Below the pieces are notes generated by a model. The model had not been told where the DNA came from. It was given only the letters and a program-made list of their open reading frames with translations, and made no database searches. From Paenibacillus sp. (GTDB lineage: Bacteria; Bacillota; Bacilli; Paenibacillales; YIM-B00363), in contig NZ_JAPSKE010000003.1 in NCBI RefSeq assembly GCF_031177825.1, positions 186,001 to 250,000 of the forward strand: a stretch of DNA of 64,000 nucleotides. The letters are read 5' to 3'. A program made the position numbers and the translations under genes. Below are positions 61,735 through 64,000 of this stretch, piece after piece; the first letter of the stretch is position 1; each line of letters begins with the position of its first letter.

Positions 61735-63269
61735 ACGGAAAGCTTTTGTTGGTGGAGGACCAGGTGTATTTCCGCAAAGGTCTTCGCAAAATGATCGAGG
61801 ATCAGACAATCGGCTGGACGGTTGTCGGAGAAGCCGAGAACGGTGAAGAGGCATTGGAATGGATCCAAGCGACGCAGCCAAACCTCGTGCTGACGGACAT
61901 CCGCATGCCGGGCATGGATGGCATCCGGCTAGCCGAGCATCTGCACAGGACAGAGGCGCAGGTCGAGGTCATTATCTTGACGGGTTATGAGGATTTCCAG
62001 TACGCCCAGGCCGCGATCCGCTACGGAGTCGTCGATTTTTTGCTGAAGCCGTGCAATGAACAGACGCTGCTTGAGGTGCTGAAGAAGGCGTACGAACGCT
62101 TGAAGGGAGTGCTCCGCCAGCAGGAGGAACGGGAAGCGGACCGCAAGCTGAAGGAGGAAGCGCTGCTGCGTGCGCTGACGCTCCGGCTTCCGATGCTTTC
62201 CGCGGAGGAGCGCCTCGCGCGGGAGCAGGTGATCGGCAGGCAGATGCTGCTCGTCGCGGTGGACGATTATTTTCCGAAAAACCGACAGTACCGGGAAAAG
62301 GACCTCGGGCTCCTGCAGTTTGCGCTTTACAACATCATCTCGGAGATGATGGCTCGCGACGATCGGAAAGGCGCGTTCGTATCGCTCGAGTTCGACCGGT
62401 TCTCGCTGTTCCTGGAAGCCGGGACCGATGCGGAGGAATTCGGTCGTCAGTGCAGAGAGGCGTTGCTGGATTACATCGGCATTAGCCTGACCGTCATTGC
62501 CTGCGGGACGATCACCTCGGCCGAGGATCCTCCCGCCAATTATGAGAGGTATCTGAAGGCCCGTTCCGCTTACGGACCGCAGTGGGAATGGGACGCCGCT
62601 CCGGCGGAACGAATGGAGAGCCGGGCCCGCTCCAAGGAGCTGGAAGCCCAGTTGACCGGAGCTATTCTTCTCGGACAGGTGGAAAACCTGGAGCGGGTGC
62701 TCTCGGACATGGTAGAACGCCTTCGGCAGCTTCCTCTTGCCGAAGCGAAGATGGAGGCGCTCGCGCTGACGTTCGCGATGCATGCCACGGCCAAGCGCCA
62801 GTTGGATGCGCCGGAGGAAACGGGGGGCTTCGGGGAACGGATCGGGAACCTGCAGGCCCTGCAGTCCGTCCAGGAAACCGGCGCTTGGATCAGGTCGGCG
62901 GCCGATGGGTTTTTGGCCCGTTACGAGGAATGGAAAGCCGGCAAGAACGACAACCTGATCGACAGGACCCTCGAATATATCGATAAGCACTATAGGGAAG
63001 CCTGCACGCTAACGGAAGTAGCCGAGCATCTTCACATCAGCCCGACGTACTTCAGCAAGCTGTTCAAAAAGGTAACGGGCGACAATTTCAGCGCGTATCT
63101 GACCAAGATTCGCATGCAGAAGGCGGAGCTCCTGCTTGTCAATACCGACATGAAGGTATTTGAAATCGCCGCTGCGGTCGGATATGACGATCCCAATTAT
63201 TTTACCAACGTCTTCCGGATGGTCCACCGCATGTCGCCCAGCGACTACCGCAAAAAGAAGAAAAACTGA
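61731..63269 (+). CDS. AraC-type response regulator (YesN-like), copy 2
   Basis: 512 aa from GTG 61731, behind AAGGAGGAG. Receiver domain with ED at 9-10, phospho-acceptor D56 (VLTDIRMPG) and FLLKPC; C-terminal AraC HTH pair at about 415-510 (LTEVAEHLHISPTYFSKLFK; GYDDPNYFTNVF). Expected to control the sugar permease genes that follow. Gene order (kinase first) is the reverse of copy 1. Confidence 0.93.
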   Translation: MNGKLLLVEDQVYFRKGLRKMIEDQTIGWTVVGEAENGEEALEWIQATQPNLVLTDIRMPGMDGIRLAEHLHRTEAQVEVIILTGYEDFQYAQAAIRYGVVDFLLKPCNEQTLLEVLKKAYERLKGVLRQQEEREADRKLKEEALLRALTLRLPMLSAEERLAREQVIGRQMLLVAVDDYFPKNRQYREKDLGLLQFALYNIISEMMARDDRKGAFVSLEFDRFSLFLEAGTDAEEFGRQCREALLDYIGISLTVIACGTITSAEDPPANYERYLKARSAYGPQWEWDAAPAERMESRARSKELEAQLTGAILLGQVENLERVLSDMVERLRQLPLAEAKMEALALTFAMHATAKRQLDAPEETGGFGERIGNLQALQSVQETGAWIRSAADGFLARYEEWKAGKNDNLIDRTLEYIDKHYREACTLTEVAEHLHISPTYFSKLFKKVTGDNFSAYLTKIRMQKAELLLVNTDMKVFEIAAAVGYDDPNYFTNVFRMVHRMSPSDYRKKKKN

Positions 63270-63291
63270 CCGGAACTTCCGGTTAGGACGT

Positions 63292-63322
63292 AACCGATGG
63301 GAAACCGCCCATCGGTTTTTTG
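63292..63322 (+). terminator. Terminator of the second two-component operon
   Basis: AACCGATGGG-AAACCG-CCCATCGGTT followed by TTTT. Confidence 0.85.
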
Positions 63323-63442
63323 CTATTTTGCAAAGGACAAGAAATTACAGGTTTTGAACCGGATATTCAAGGTCGCGATCCGGCCGATCTCGTAAGATAG
63401 AGTCAGCAAGAGACAGATCAACATGCAAAAGGAGTGGTTGGC

Positions 63443-64000
63443 GTGGGTGTGAACCCCAGCCTGACGATATCGGACGGGAAACCGAAGCGTGCGAGGCGAA
63501 CGAGAAGCGACATCGTCAAGATGTTCAAGCAGAATCTGCCCCTGTATATCATGTTTTTACCCGGGTTGCTGGTTCTCATTATTTTCAAATACCTCCCGAT
63601 GGGCGGCATCGTAATCGCCTTCAAAGATTACAACCTGTTCGACGGCATTATGAACAGCCCCTGGGTCGGCATGAAAAATTTTGAACTTCTGTTCAACCAG
63701 TCGCAAACCGAGCAGATCATCCGGAATACGTTGATGATCAGTGTCATCGGAATCGCGGTCGGGTTTCCGATGCCGATTATCCTGGCGATCATGCTCAATG
63801 AAGTCCGAAAGCTGTGGTTCAAGCGCGTGGTACAGACCTTTGTGTATATGCCGCACTTTTTCTCCTGGGTGATCGTCGGCGGCATCGTGCTTTCACTATT
63901 CGCGATTGAAGGCGGCACCATCAACAAATGGCTCAGCGCCGTTGCGGAACCGTACCCCTTCTTGTATCAGCCGCTGTCCTGGCTGGCGATCTTCTTCGGC
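63443..64000 (+). CDS. Sugar ABC transporter permease, LplB-like (3' truncated)
   Basis: 186 codons visible, open to the window end. GTG at 63443 chosen because AAAAGGAG lies 8 nt upstream; a basic cytoplasmic leader precedes NLPLYIMFLPGLLVLIIFKYLPMGG, the typical LplB entry, and LNEVRKLWFKRVVQTFVYMPHFFSWV. It is a paralogue of the permease at 33138. The EAA loop lies beyond the window. Confidence 0.92.
   Translation, partial: MGVNPSLTISDGKPKRARRTRSDIVKMFKQNLPLYIMFLPGLLVLIIFKYLPMGGIVIAFKDYNLFDGIMNSPWVGMKNFELLFNQSQTEQIIRNTLMISVIGIAVGFPMPIILAIMLNEVRKLWFKRVVQTFVYMPHFFSWVIVGGIVLSLFAIEGGTINKWLSAVAEPYPFLYQPLSWLAIFFG

Overview
The window is about 64 kb of GC-rich (roughly 60%) chromosomal DNA from a Gram-positive, low-motif-divergence Firmicute. 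The best fit is the Paenibacillaceae (Paenibacillus or Cohnella-like). Reasons: strong GGAGG ribosome binding sites with many TTG/GTG starts, an infC gene starting at ATT behind an L20-type leader, T-box leaders on branched-chain amino acid genes, DUF2157/GDYXXLXY and YdbS/YdbT pairs, and two YesM/YesN-type two-component systems beside LplB/YtcP-type sugar permeases. No rRNA, complete tRNA, CRISPR array, prophage or intact insertion sequence was seen.

Layout. 1-12.3 kb: the 3' end of a bcp peroxiredoxin, several small membrane-protein operons (DUF2157/GDYXXLXY, an internally duplicated membrane protein, YdbS/YdbT), a GyrI-like protein, an RlmD-type rRNA methyltransferase, an ABC exporter and an SPFH protein. 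12.4-16.7 kb: one Lhr-type helicase. 17.0-21.7 kb: four overlapping cell-envelope genes (flippase-like protein, membrane phosphatase, GT2, GT-C-like) whose promoter carries a Fur-box-like site. 22.0-25.9 kb: a Fur-box-controlled FTR1 iron-permease operon with two exported helical proteins and a Cys-rich small protein. 26.0-29.6 kb: an 82-bp hairpin repeat array, an MFS transporter behind a strong palindromic operator, and a B12-binding radical SAM protein. 29.7-37.8 kb: a carbohydrate-type module (AraC response regulator, sensor kinase, two permeases, lipoprotein, FAD oxidoreductase). 37.9-44.2 kb: katE catalase behind a sigma-B-like promoter, manA, the mnmM/mnmL tRNA-modification pair, an unannotated 56-aa gene with its own operator, and trmB. 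44.3-46.3 kb: cheW and a chemoreceptor with a cre-like site. 46.5-51.2 kb: a probable membrane glycolipid locus (UgtP/MGDG-synthase-like GT, PAP2 phosphatase, GT4, GT2). 51.2-52.6 kb: infC-rpmI-rplT. 52.7-53.6 kb: a tandem repeat array and a frameshifted gene remnant. 53.6-59.6 kb: ilvB-ilvN, ilvC and leuA with two T-box leaders. 59.7-64 kb: a second sensor/regulator pair and the start of a second sugar permease gene, cut by the window end.

Working together: the iron operon and perhaps the envelope operon should be induced by iron limitation; the two sensor/regulator pairs probably each switch on the neighbouring sugar-ABC genes; the two T-boxes appear to read leucine (CUC) and tie ilvBN(C) and leuA to leucyl-tRNA charging. 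The most distinctive non-gene content is three intergenic tandem-repeat arrays. One 105-bp family occurs at two loci 31 kb apart in opposite orientation.
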